Source: Flavobacterium kingsejongi (lineage in GTDB: Bacteria; Bacteroidota; Bacteroidia; Flavobacteriales; Flavobacteriaceae). Taken from it: 64,000 bases of DNA. Position numbers and translations under genes: made by a program. Where the stretch lies: contig NZ_CP020919.1 of the NCBI RefSeq assembly GCF_003076475.1, forward strand, positions 3,224,001 through 3,288,000, given 5' to 3'. The notes beneath the pieces are model-generated. The model saw nothing but the letters and a program-made list of their open reading frames with translations. It was not told the DNA's origin and searched no databases. The stretch's first letter is position 1; each line of letters opens with the position of its first letter. Shown here in pieces: positions 1-7,742 of this stretch.

Positions 1-152
1 TTTATTACATCAACAGACTATTGACCACGCGGTCCTATATTTTTGATGCGGATGAAATGAAAACCTGGTGGCAGGAAGGGTATGAAATGTTTCAGAAAGA
101 AGCCTGTAAAAGCCATTATATCGAATCCAGGGACACCGAAAGTATGGATTAA
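1..152 (+). CDS. 3' end of an unidentified gene (partial)
   Basis: An open frame enters at the left edge (first full codon at position 3) and ends with TAA at 150-152, leaving 49 residues. The peptide is rich in charged and aromatic residues (TWWQEGYEMF, KSHYIES) and has no membrane segment. I do not recognise the family. It ends 56 bases before the polysaccharide deacetylase on the same strand, so the two could share a transcript. Confidence 0.5.
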   Translation, partial: YYINRLLTTRSYIFDADEMKTWWQEGYEMFQKEACKSHYIESRDTESMD

Positions 153-208
153 AATCCTATCAAAATAGCGTTCAAATACTCTTTACTCATTCCAAAATAC
201 CAATTCCT

Positions 209-1048
209 ATGTTTAGAATAGTACTTTTTAGTTTTTGCCTGATCCTATCTCTTTCTTCCGTAGCACAAACCAACAAATACCCGAATAGCAGCTTTTTAGC
301 CCAGTGTTACAAGGATCCGCAATACCTTGCTTTAAAAGAAAAAGTTTCCAGAGAATTTGCCCATACCCCACCCGGCCAATGGGGCGAATTTGTAAAAGGG
401 GTAGATGAGGATTTGATTACGAGCCAAAAGATCATTGCTTTTACTTTTGATGCCTGCGGTGGTAAAAATGCAGATGGTTATGATTCTGAACTCATTAATT
501 ACCTGCGTAAAGAAAAAATTCCGGCTACTTTATTTGTGACTGGAAAATGGATTGATGCCAATTATACTACTTTTTTGGAATTAGCGAAAGATCCTTTATT
601 TCAAATTGAAAATCACGGACTGAATCACCGTCCATGTTCAGTTGATGGGGAAAGTGAATATGGTATTCATAGTACAAAAGATATTCCCGATGCTTTTGAT
701 GAGATAGAGGCTAATGCCGAAAAAATTGAAAAAATTACGGGCAAACGGCCCCTTTTTTACCGCTCTGCCACTGCTTATACCGATGAAGCCTGTGCTAAAA
801 TTGCAAAGCAACTCGGGATTACCGTAATCAGCTTTGATGTGCTTTCGGGTGATGCAGTCCCAAATACACCCAAAAAAAAAATAACGGATGCCGTTTTAGA
901 ACATGTACGTCCGGGGGCTTTGATCATCATGCACTTTAACCGTCCAAAATGGAATACTTTTGAAGCCATGCAGGATATTGTACCCCAACTTCGTAAATCG
1001 GGTTATACTTTTGCCCGGCTGAATGATTTTCCTTTAAAACAAAAATAG
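209..1048 (+). CDS. Secreted polysaccharide deacetylase (NodB domain)
   Basis: A 279-residue protein with a signal peptide (residues 1-20, hydrophobic core ending SSVAQ), so it should act in the periplasm or outside the cell. The NodB homology domain spans about 73-275. Motif 1 reads TFDACGG (79-85), keeping the catalytic Asp81 but with Ala in place of the second Asp of the common TFDDGP. Motif 2 is HGLNH (His136, His140), a metal-binding pair. A late MHFN motif fits the last catalytic His region. The family removes acetyl groups from chitin-like or peptidoglycan sugars; the substrate here is unknown. The gene ends in TAG. Confidence 0.85.
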   Translation: MFRIVLFSFCLILSLSSVAQTNKYPNSSFLAQCYKDPQYLALKEKVSREFAHTPPGQWGEFVKGVDEDLITSQKIIAFTFDACGGKNADGYDSELINYLRKEKIPATLFVTGKWIDANYTTFLELAKDPLFQIENHGLNHRPCSVDGESEYGIHSTKDIPDAFDEIEANAEKIEKITGKRPLFYRSATAYTDEACAKIAKQLGITVISFDVLSGDAVPNTPKKKITDAVLEHVRPGALIIMHFNRPKWNTFEAMQDIVPQLRKSGYTFARLNDFPLKQK

Positions 1049-1176
1049 TAATCGCGGCGATTTAGGTAACCGGAAATTGTAGTTTGACGTGGAAAGTTTT
1101 ATCTTGGCAGAGACAACTCATTTCGTATCGATCCGCGAGTTCGATTACAGTCGAAAAAAATTACCATTAATAATTT

Positions 1177-1887
1177 ATGGACAGCCACTATAGAATAGCA
1201 CTTGACCAGGCATTGGCCTGGATAAACTCAAATTATACTGCGACAGGAATAATTGTTAGCGGAAGTATAATTCGTGGCAATCCCAATAAAAATAGCGACT
1301 TTGATATCTTTGTTATTCACGACGGCTTATTTAGGCAAAGAGTTCAAAAATTGTTCAATAAAGTACCTTGCGAAATATTCGTAAATAATATTGAACATGT
1401 TTACCGCTATTTTGAAAGTGAATTAGCGGATAACAGACCTGTTAGTGCCAATATCATTGCAACAGGACAATTATATATGGGAAACGACAATCAAAAAATA
1501 GTTGCCCTTGTTGACGATGCAAAAAAGTACATTTTATTGCCCAAACCCTTAACAGATGAACAACTGATATTTTATAAATACGCTATAACAAATCTGCTTG
1601 AAGATGCCACAGATATTTATACCACAGACAAGATAACAACTTTATACATTCTTGACAAAGTAGTAATAGACATAATTCATTTCATTTTTTATGCTAAGCA
1701 ACAACCCTTACCAAGACTAAAAGACAGAATTGAGAATCTATTAGAATTAGACCCAGTAATAGGAAATTTGATAACGATATATTATGGTGAAAAGAGCGTT
1801 GAGGAAAAGTATAAATTGACAAAACAAATGGTTATTGGCTTGACAGGTGTAACAGGTTTTTTTGAATGGAGTTCAGCCCCAGAATAA
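1177..1887 (+). CDS. Nucleotidyltransferase-domain protein
   Basis: A 236-residue cytoplasmic protein. The N-terminal third carries the polymerase-beta-type nucleotidyltransferase signature: GS at 29-30, then an acidic pair at Asp41 and Asp43 (SDFDIF). The rest is helical with no further motif I recognise. Such proteins include MNT-type antitoxins and antibiotic nucleotidyltransferases. No HEPN partner is visible next to it, so toxin-antitoxin function is not supported. The coding sequence is more AT-rich than its neighbours, and an IS-end-like sequence follows at 1900-1915, so it may have been acquired. Confidence 0.75.
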   Translation: MDSHYRIALDQALAWINSNYTATGIIVSGSIIRGNPNKNSDFDIFVIHDGLFRQRVQKLFNKVPCEIFVNNIEHVYRYFESELADNRPVSANIIATGQLYMGNDNQKIVALVDDAKKYILLPKPLTDEQLIFYKYAITNLLEDATDIYTTDKITTLYILDKVVIDIIHFIFYAKQQPLPRLKDRIENLLELDPVIGNLITIYYGEKSVEEKYKLTKQMVIGLTGVTGFFEWSSAPE

Positions 1888-2013
1888 TTATTCTATATAG
1901 GCTGTCTCAAAAAACATTTAAAAATCCAATTTATATGTGAGGCATTTTCTATCCTACTTGACATAATGTTAAAAAATATTTTACTACCTAACTAACTACA
2001 CCTACATTAAATC

Positions 2014-2772
2014 ATGGTACAAAGAATTATTGGTATTATGGGCGCTATGCCCGAGGAAACGAATGGCATTGTTGCATTACTCCAAAATCCGGTTGCTACT
2101 ACCCGAGGCCGAAGAACTTATACTTCAGGTACCATTAATGGCATTACGGTCGTTGTTGTTTTTTCACGCTGGGGTAAAGTAGCAGCTGCCACCACTGTAA
2201 CCCACTTGATCCTGGAATTTAATATTACTGAATTGATTTTTACAGGAGTTGCTGGAGCTATACTCGATGATTTAAATATTGGTGACATCGTCATCGGTAA
2301 CCAGTTCATACAACATGATATGGATGCACGGCCACTAATGGCAAAGTATGAAATCCCTTTACTGGGCGTTACTCATTTTGAAAGTCCAGAGGATTGTATA
2401 AACGCTGGATTTGTTGCAGCAAATTCAGCCATTGCAGAAAAGAAACTACATACTGAAATTCCAGAAGCCGATCTAGCCCAATTTGCAATCACAGCCCCAA
2501 AAGTAATTATTGGGGTCATTGCCAGCGGAGATCATTTTTTCTCTGACACGGAGACAAAAACAAAATTACTTTCAGAATTACCCGACGTGGTATGTGTAGA
2601 AATGGAAGGCGCAGCGGTAGCTCAGGTATGCTATGAATATGCCATTCAGTATACGATCATACGGACAATTTCAGACAACGCAGAAAGCACTTCAGATATT
2701 GACTTCGCCGCTTTTATTGCAACAATAGCGAGCAAATATGCTGCATTAATCATACAAAAATTGATTCTATAA
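2014..2772 (+). CDS. mtnN: 5'-methylthioadenosine/S-adenosylhomocysteine nucleosidase
   Basis: A 252-residue member of the PNP/UDP phosphorylase family that hydrolyses the glycosidic bond of methylthioadenosine and S-adenosylhomocysteine in the cytosol (SAM recycling). The start IGIMGAMPEE matches the MTAN N terminus; Glu15 corresponds to the catalytic Glu of GAMEEE. VEMEGAA at about 195-201 is the ribose-binding motif, and the TISDNAE segment supplies the catalytic Asp. The length is slightly above the usual 230. A strong hairpin terminator follows directly. Confidence 0.93.
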   Translation: MVQRIIGIMGAMPEETNGIVALLQNPVATTRGRRTYTSGTINGITVVVVFSRWGKVAAATTVTHLILEFNITELIFTGVAGAILDDLNIGDIVIGNQFIQHDMDARPLMAKYEIPLLGVTHFESPEDCINAGFVAANSAIAEKKLHTEIPEADLAQFAITAPKVIIGVIASGDHFFSDTETKTKLLSELPDVVCVEMEGAAVAQVCYEYAIQYTIIRTISDNAESTSDIDFAAFIATIASKYAALIIQKLIL

Positions 2773-2786
2773 ACCAGCATTTATAG

Positions 2787-2816
2787 AAAAGCCTTATAGA
2801 AATTATAAGGCTTTTT
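2787..2816 (+). terminator. Rho-independent terminator after mtnN
   Basis: A perfect 12-bp stem (2787-2798 pairs with 2804-2815) around a 5-base loop, followed by a T run. It also has an A run on the other side, so it could serve the facing minus-strand gene. Confidence 0.85.
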
Positions 2817-2895
2817 CTAATATTTATCTTTAAAAAAATAAATTAAAATCTAAATTAATACTTTAAATAAACCGTATAAATAATTAAATTACAAT

Positions 2896-3702
2896 CTATA
2901 AATCCATTATACTATCAAGTCCTCTTTTAAACCCTGTAAACGACCCCACTTTTTTGATGGCTAATAAACCACCTTTTACATAAGGAGCTGCTCCAGTACC
3001 GGAATCATGGCGGATGGTAAGCCGTTCCTCTTCCAATCCAAAGATTGTTTCCACAGCGATTGTGTAGCTGGGTAAACGTACAGCATGAACTGTTACATTA
3101 CTTACTTTCGCTCCCCTACTTTCTATTGGGCCTATCAAATTTTTAGCGGTTACAAAATCAGTAGGAACCTGAACTTTAGAAAGTTTGTCTACCAGTTCCA
3201 GTGTGGTACCACTGGGGGTATCAATCTTATGGCTATCGGCATAATCAATTACTTCAAAATTTGGAATGTATTTAGCCGCCATTTCTGAAAATTTCTGCAA
3301 TAATACGGCTGTAATAGCAAAATTCCCGACTGCCAGTACTGAGACTTTTTTATGTAGTGCAAGCGCTTCAATTTCTTCGTAATCTTTCGTAGTTAATCCT
3401 GAAGTGCCAATAACTACATTAATTCCTTTTTCGATTGCGATAAGCACATTTTGTTTTGCCACGTCAGGTTTGGTAAACTCTACAAAAACGTCACAATCTA
3501 TGGTAGAGAGGGCGTCGGATGCATTTCCAAAAGCAGGAACATCATGTGCTGTGAGTTGCAATAACTCTGAAAGGTTTTTCCCTGCCATCTTTCTGGAGAT
3601 GCCCCCCACAAGTTCTAATTCCGGATCACTATCAATTCCTTTACTCAATGCAGCACCCGCCCAACCTGTGGCGCCGGCTACACAAACTTTTATCTTTCCC
3701 AT
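2896..3702 (-). CDS. DapB-like reductase, atypical active site
   Basis: A 268-residue protein with a Rossmann NAD(P)-binding start (GATGWAG, 10-16), a GTSGLT loop (99-104) and the DapB signature K-x-D-x-P-S-G-T at 159-166. In dihydrodipicolinate reductase the Lys is preceded by a catalytic pair of His; here the matching positions are Ala155 and Asp156, while Lys159 is kept. Its length (268) is above the roughly 235-250 of common DapB. It may not be the lysine-pathway enzyme. It is transcribed divergently from an AraC regulator (105 bases between starts), which suggests a substrate-induced catabolic role; that is inference. Confidence 0.75.
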   Translation of the reverse strand: MGKIKVCVAGATGWAGAALSKGIDSDPELELVGGISRKMAGKNLSELLQLTAHDVPAFGNASDALSTIDCDVFVEFTKPDVAKQNVLIAIEKGINVVIGTSGLTTKDYEEIEALALHKKVSVLAVGNFAITAVLLQKFSEMAAKYIPNFEVIDYADSHKIDTPSGTTLELVDKLSKVQVPTDFVTAKNLIGPIESRGAKVSNVTVHAVRLPSYTIAVETIFGLEEERLTIRHDSGTGAAPYVKGGLLAIKKVGSFTGFKRGLDSIMDL

Positions 3703-3807
3703 AGTCTATTTTTTGTTCTTTATTTTCATTTCCAAGACAACTTGGCTATAACAAAATTAGTATTCTTTATTTGTTTAAATTTGCCATCTATTTAATATAA
3801 TACGACA

Positions 3808-4599
3808 ATGCTAAAATGTGGAATGTATTCTGAGAGACCTAATGTACTGGTAGACCGTATCGAAAAGGAAGCCTATGTCTGGTATGAGGCGGATTGGGTG
3901 CATGATACCGAAGAACATTCGCATCAGCGGGGCCAGTTGGTTTATGTCGAGAAGGGATTCCAGTATTTACACATATTGGATCGTGTTTATTTGCTACCAC
4001 AGAACCATGCGGCCTGGATTCCTCCCCATTTACCCCACCGGACTACGGCTGCCTCTCCCCATATCCATCTTCGGACAGTATTCTACCATCTTACAGAATC
4101 AGACAGTTTTTATCAGGAATTACGGATTTTTTCAGTTCCCCCTGTCCTGAAAGAAATGATTCTTTACGCGTCCAAGTGGAGCACACGTACAGAATATATT
4201 ATAGAAGAAGCTACATTTTTAAAAGCGATACTATTGGAGTTGCCGCACTTTTTCAAGCACGCACTTGCACTGAATATTCCTGTACCCCAACAGGAACAAT
4301 TAATAGCAGTATGCAATTATATTATGGAACATTTTGACTCCGATTCCACTATACTAGATATTGCCGAAAAGCATAATTTGTCACTGCGCTCCCTGGAAAG
4401 GCTATTTAAAAATGAAACCGGGATAACCGTTTCAAAGTACCTGCAATTGGTCCGAATTATTAAAGGGGTAGAATTCCTGAGTTCCGGTAACTATAATGTT
4501 TCAGAAGTAGCCTATAAAGTGGGATACAAAAGTATACAGGCATTTAGTGCCAGCTTTTATGCGCTGCTGCAAAAAAGGCCTAATGAATTTTTAGGGTAA
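3808..4599 (+). CDS. AraC family transcriptional regulator with cupin domain
   Basis: 263 residues. The N-terminal half is a cupin-like ligand pocket (HSHQRGQLVY at about 38-47, then PHLPHR). The C-terminal 100 residues form the double helix-turn-helix of the AraC family (ILDIAEKHNLSLRSLERLF and VSEVAYKVGYKS, ending KRPNEFLG). It lies head-to-head with the DapB-like reductase gene and probably controls it. A TAAATTTG -7-like box at 3776-3783 is well placed for its promoter. Confidence 0.9.
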   Translation: MLKCGMYSERPNVLVDRIEKEAYVWYEADWVHDTEEHSHQRGQLVYVEKGFQYLHILDRVYLLPQNHAAWIPPHLPHRTTAASPHIHLRTVFYHLTESDSFYQELRIFSVPPVLKEMILYASKWSTRTEYIIEEATFLKAILLELPHFFKHALALNIPVPQQEQLIAVCNYIMEHFDSDSTILDIAEKHNLSLRSLERLFKNETGITVSKYLQLVRIIKGVEFLSSGNYNVSEVAYKVGYKSIQAFSASFYALLQKRPNEFLG

Positions 4600-4600
4600 A

Positions 4601-4629
4601 AAGCCTCTCATTATAAAATGAAGGGCTTA
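4601..4629 (+). terminator. Hairpin terminator between convergent genes
   Basis: Arms 4601-4612 and 4617-4628 pair with two internal mismatches around a short AT loop. The hairpin sits between the convergent AraC regulator and DinB genes and may work both ways. Confidence 0.55.
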
Positions 4630-4641
4630 TAGTAAATGCTA

Positions 4642-5139
4642 TTAAAAAGAAACATCATCGGCACTGGGGCCATAGCTTCCGGGAATTGGAATATCTAATA
4701 ATCTTAAATAGACACCCAATTGCGCACGATGGTGTACTGTTTGGAAAAAAGACATCCGGATCACTTCATATTTGCTCTCCCTGCTGTAAATCTGGCTTCC
4801 ATTACGAAGTACCCACTCTTTTTCAAAAGTGCTGTCATCTGCCTGGGCTAATGATGCAGTACCATCCCGTAAGGATTTTTCAAAAAAATCAAGAAGTTCT
4901 CCTGTGCTTTTTACTATATTATGTGGATAGGGATTGCTCTCAAAATCGAGTTCGTCCGTAGTCAATGCCATTGTCACCCAACCCGGAAGTTCGGCTACAT
5001 GGGTCGAAAGTCGCTGTAAGGTCATACTCTTGGGGTGTGGCTGCCAGCCAAATTTTTCTGCAGGAACTCGGGCAAGCATTTTGCGGGTTGTTGCTGCTTC
5101 CTGTAGCATTTCTTTCTGTAATAATGTGATAAGTTCCAT
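4642..5139 (-). CDS. DinB family protein
   Basis: 165 residues, a four-helix-bundle DinB_2-type protein. The metal-binding histidines expected of the fold are present: one in the second helix region (STHVAELPGW) and an HH pair near the C terminus (TVHHRAQLGVYLR). These proteins are thiol-dependent or metal-dependent enzymes of mostly unknown substrate; in bacillithiol-using bacteria some are thiol transferases, which fits the presence of bshA in this window. The gene lies 56 bases downstream of the WYL regulator on the same strand and may be co-transcribed with it. Confidence 0.85.
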   Translation of the reverse strand: MELITLLQKEMLQEAATTRKMLARVPAEKFGWQPHPKSMTLQRLSTHVAELPGWVTMALTTDELDFESNPYPHNIVKSTGELLDFFEKSLRDGTASLAQADDSTFEKEWVLRNGSQIYSRESKYEVIRMSFFQTVHHRAQLGVYLRLLDIPIPGSYGPSADDVSF

Positions 5140-5195
5140 CTTGAATCGGTGTTAATTTGTTTCTGGTACAAAGTAAATCACAGTCGATGACAACC

Positions 5196-6170
5196 CTATG
5201 TCAGCAGGTTTTCGAAATCTGCATTTTTTTTGATCATTTTTTGAAGCAGGTCCTTAACCCTGTCTTTTAATTGCTGTGGTTCGACTATAGTGGCATAATC
5301 CGCAAACATCATGTACCAACGTGCTAAACCTTCATCCAATGATTGCGAGAGGAATGTCATATCAACATGAGTATCCGTTACAATTTCTGAAACAAATCCG
5401 TAATAATGTTTTCTGTCCTGAAGGTAAACAGCAATCGTGGGATCAATTCGGAGTATAGCTTTCACTAATGTAAGAGTAGTTTTTGATTTTTCCTTTAGTT
5501 CCTGGTATTCTTTTAAGCTTGCTCTTTCCAGTTGGTCTATTTCGGTCAGTTCGAGGGCAAAAATCCTATCGGTTCGGAATTGCCGATAACTTTCCCGCAA
5601 GTGGCAATAGGCAATGGTATACCAATTTTCATTTTCATGAAAGATACCTATAGGCTCCACCATCCGTTCTTTAGTGGCAGTATCGCCAAAAGTACAGTAC
5701 TCCATTTTTACTGCTTTCTTATCGGTAATAGCTTTTAGCAGGACATCCAGGATATTTCCCGGTACATTTTCCCTGTTCTGTACTTTTTCCTTTACGATAA
5801 TCTGTGTTTCTAAATTTTCCAACAGGTCTTTTTCACTGCCTCGTAATACAGCTCTTACTTTATATATTGCAGCACTAAAATGTTTTTGCAGCGTTTGATC
5901 GGTAAACTTTCCCATTAGTTTTTCGGCGGTGAGGAAAGCGGTCGCTTCTTCGGGAGTAAACATTACTGGTGGCAAACGATAGCCTTCCACTATGGAATAT
6001 CCCACTCCGGCTTCACCATATAAGGGTACGCCTGCTTCTTCCAGTGTGCGGATATCCCGGTATACGGTTCGTAAGCTAATCCCAAACCGATCGGCCAAAT
6101 GTTGTGCTTTGACTACTTTTTGAGATTGGAGCTGGATCAATAGGGCTGTTATTCTGTCGAAACGATTCAT
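5196..6170 (-). CDS. WYL-domain transcriptional regulator (YafY type)
   Basis: 324 residues. The N-terminal winged helix (about 1-60, HLADRFGISLRTVYRDIRTL) is a DeoR-type HTH. The WYL ligand-binding domain lies at about 140-225 (ENWYTIAYCHLRESYRQFRTDRI), and a WCX-like C-terminal extension follows. The family senses nucleic-acid or small-molecule ligands and is often paired with a small enzyme gene; here the DinB gene follows on the same strand. Confidence 0.9.
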   Translation of the reverse strand: MNRFDRITALLIQLQSQKVVKAQHLADRFGISLRTVYRDIRTLEEAGVPLYGEAGVGYSIVEGYRLPPVMFTPEEATAFLTAEKLMGKFTDQTLQKHFSAAIYKVRAVLRGSEKDLLENLETQIIVKEKVQNRENVPGNILDVLLKAITDKKAVKMEYCTFGDTATKERMVEPIGIFHENENWYTIAYCHLRESYRQFRTDRIFALELTEIDQLERASLKEYQELKEKSKTTLTLVKAILRIDPTIAVYLQDRKHYYGFVSEIVTDTHVDMTFLSQSLDEGLARWYMMFADYATIVEPQQLKDRVKDLLQKMIKKNADFENLLT

Positions 6171-6248
6171 GATGTGAATTTATCAGGTTCCAAATATAAA
6201 TCTTTTACCCCGCATAATGCCAACAGTACCCTATTGGAGATTCTAAAT

Positions 6249-6809
6249 TTAGGAAAGAGCAGGCATTGCTTCTAATTCTTGTTTTAGGAAAGTTTGCACT
6301 TCCTCCCAACTGTGTATCCTAAAATGACGCTCGGTAGTACTGTTATGCGCAGCATGGAATAAGATGGGTTTACCTTTGCAAAAATCGAGATTCTTGAAAT
6401 GATCATCAATCATATAATCCGTTGCAATCACACTTTTGTCTCCACAGAAAATAATATTTTTCCAGGAAATAAAAGGGAAATGCTCTCCCAACCAGGCTTG
6501 TTTTTCACTTAATGATTGTGGGAATTCCATTGCTGCAGATACGATGTAGATTTCAAAATCATCGATTAATGCCTTTAGCGCAGCTATAGCTCCCGGCATT
6601 ACAGGAACAGTCCTGAAAAATCCGGGCGCATTCACAAATTTCCAAACCGCTTGTTTATCCGGAAAAGCTTCTGACTCCGGTTTTCCAATTAATTCTTCCC
6701 GGGTTACAAGAACACCATAGTCTCTGGCATACCAGTTAATAAAATGGGTTTCTGTATCGGCTATTACACCATCCATATCGATGGCTATTGTAGGTTTTTT
6801 AGTTTTCAT
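6249..6809 (-). CDS. 5'(3')-deoxyribonucleotidase family HAD phosphatase
   Basis: 186 residues. HAD motif I is DMDGVIAD (Asp11 nucleophile, Asp13), motif II is the IVSAAM segment, and DYMIDDHF supplies the late acidic pair. The layout matches NT5C-type nucleotidases, which dephosphorylate deoxyribonucleoside monophosphates. The gene is divergent from a DeoR regulator. Its promoter (TTG, 20 bp, TAGCTTTG reading leftwards, 6868 to 6838) is covered by three direct repeats, so repression by that regulator is likely. Confidence 0.85.
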   Translation of the reverse strand: MKTKKPTIAIDMDGVIADTETHFINWYARDYGVLVTREELIGKPESEAFPDKQAVWKFVNAPGFFRTVPVMPGAIAALKALIDDFEIYIVSAAMEFPQSLSEKQAWLGEHFPFISWKNIIFCGDKSVIATDYMIDDHFKNLDFCKGKPILFHAAHNSTTERHFRIHSWEEVQTFLKQELEAMPALS

Positions 6810-6837
6810 ATTGCATATATTTGCTGTTTCACGAATA

Positions 6838-6868
6838 CAAAGCTACAACTTATTGCAATATACTGCAA
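6838..6868 (-). promoter_or_regulatory. Promoter of the nucleotidase gene
   Basis: Read on the minus strand: a TTG -33 element (6866-6868), 20 bp, then TAGCTTTG (6838-6845), a full match to the Bacteroidota TAnnTTTG box. It overlaps two of the three TGCAATA repeats. Confidence 0.65.
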
Positions 6869-6880
6869 TATTTTGCAATA
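6854..6880. promoter_or_regulatory. Triple direct repeat, likely DeoR operator
   Basis: The 7-mer TGCAATA occurs at 6854-6860, 6864-6870 and 6874-6880, exactly 10 bp apart, so all copies face the same side of the helix. The array lies in the divergent nucleotidase/DeoR intergenic region, over the -33 element of one promoter and just upstream of the other -7 box. Binding by the adjacent DeoR protein is inferred. Confidence 0.6.
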
Positions 6881-6902
6881 TATTTTTAGTTATATTTGCA
6901 AC

Positions 6903-7652
6903 ATGATAAAGGCAGAAAGACATACGCTCATCTTAGAATCACTCGCAAAAGACCATAAAGTCCTACTGGATCAGATCAGTAAAGTATTGTTGGTTTCAGA
7001 AGATACGGTGAGACGTGATATCAAAGAATTATCAGATAAAGGACTTTTAAAAGCAGTACGTGGCGGTGCGATTCCGAAATCCAATATTCCCATGCACTTC
7101 AAAGAGCGCCAGCATATTGCTATAGGACTTAAAAAAATAATAGCAGAAAAAGTATTGGAATACATCAAACCTGGTATGGTTGTGCTTATCGATGCAGGAA
7201 CTTCCGTACTGGCTGCTGTTGTAAACCTACCGAAAGATATTGAACTCACCGTAGTTACGAATAGCTTCCCGGTGGCTTCTATTTTGGAAGATTATCCTAA
7301 AATAGAAGTGCTATTCATGGGTGGCAAGCTCAATAAAACCTCTTTTTCTACGACTGGCCATGAGACCATAGAAGCTGTACGTAATATCCGGGCTGATATT
7401 TGCCTGATGGGTATCTGTAGTATTGATTCAACAATGGGAGTTACCGGTGATGATTATGAAGATAGCTTGATAAAACGGGCTATGGTCGAAACATCCAAAT
7501 CAACTATAGCACTTTCTACTTACGATAAGTTGGGTACTTGTGAGTCTTTTTATATTTGTGGGACCAACCAATTGGATGTAATTATTACCGAAGCTGATCC
7601 TTCACTCGCCTTTTTTGATGATTATAAAAAAATGGGAATTACAATACAATAA
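6903..7652 (+). CDS. DeoR family transcriptional regulator
   Basis: 249 residues from ATG 6903; a longer in-frame start at 6744 would run through the divergent gene and is rejected. The N-terminal HTH (about 1-55, VLLVSEDTVRRDIKEL, then VRGGAIPKS) is followed by the sugar-phosphate-sensing DeoRC domain, with DAGTS, TVVTNS and MGGKLN motifs. DeoR proteins usually respond to phosphorylated sugars. A TATATTTG -7-like box (6891-6898) ends only 4 bases before the ATG, so the transcript would be nearly leaderless. It probably controls itself and the divergent nucleotidase. Confidence 0.92.
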   Translation: MIKAERHTLILESLAKDHKVLLDQISKVLLVSEDTVRRDIKELSDKGLLKAVRGGAIPKSNIPMHFKERQHIAIGLKKIIAEKVLEYIKPGMVVLIDAGTSVLAAVVNLPKDIELTVVTNSFPVASILEDYPKIEVLFMGGKLNKTSFSTTGHETIEAVRNIRADICLMGICSIDSTMGVTGDDYEDSLIKRAMVETSKSTIALSTYDKLGTCESFYICGTNQLDVIITEADPSLAFFDDYKKMGITIQ

Positions 7653-7717
7653 GCTTTTACCCCACTCTTTGTCGCTTTAGATTAACAATATGGCAATTTC
7701 AAACAAATTCCTACGCG

Positions 7718-7725
7718 TATTTTTG
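7718..7725 (+). promoter_or_regulatory. -7 box upstream of the CynX/NimT transporter
   Basis: TATTTTTG, a full match to TAnnTTTG, 17 bases before the ATG at 7743. No clear TTG is found at the usual distance upstream. Confidence 0.4.
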
Positions 7726-7742
7726 TGCCTTAATTAATCCTT

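Noticed and set aside
1177..1887. MNT/HEPN toxin-antitoxin pair
   Set aside because: Only the nucleotidyltransferase is present; no HEPN gene lies on either side.
6744..6902. Long N-terminal extension of the DeoR protein
   Set aside because: It would overlap the divergent nucleotidase gene and its promoter; the HTH domain begins normally at ATG 6903.
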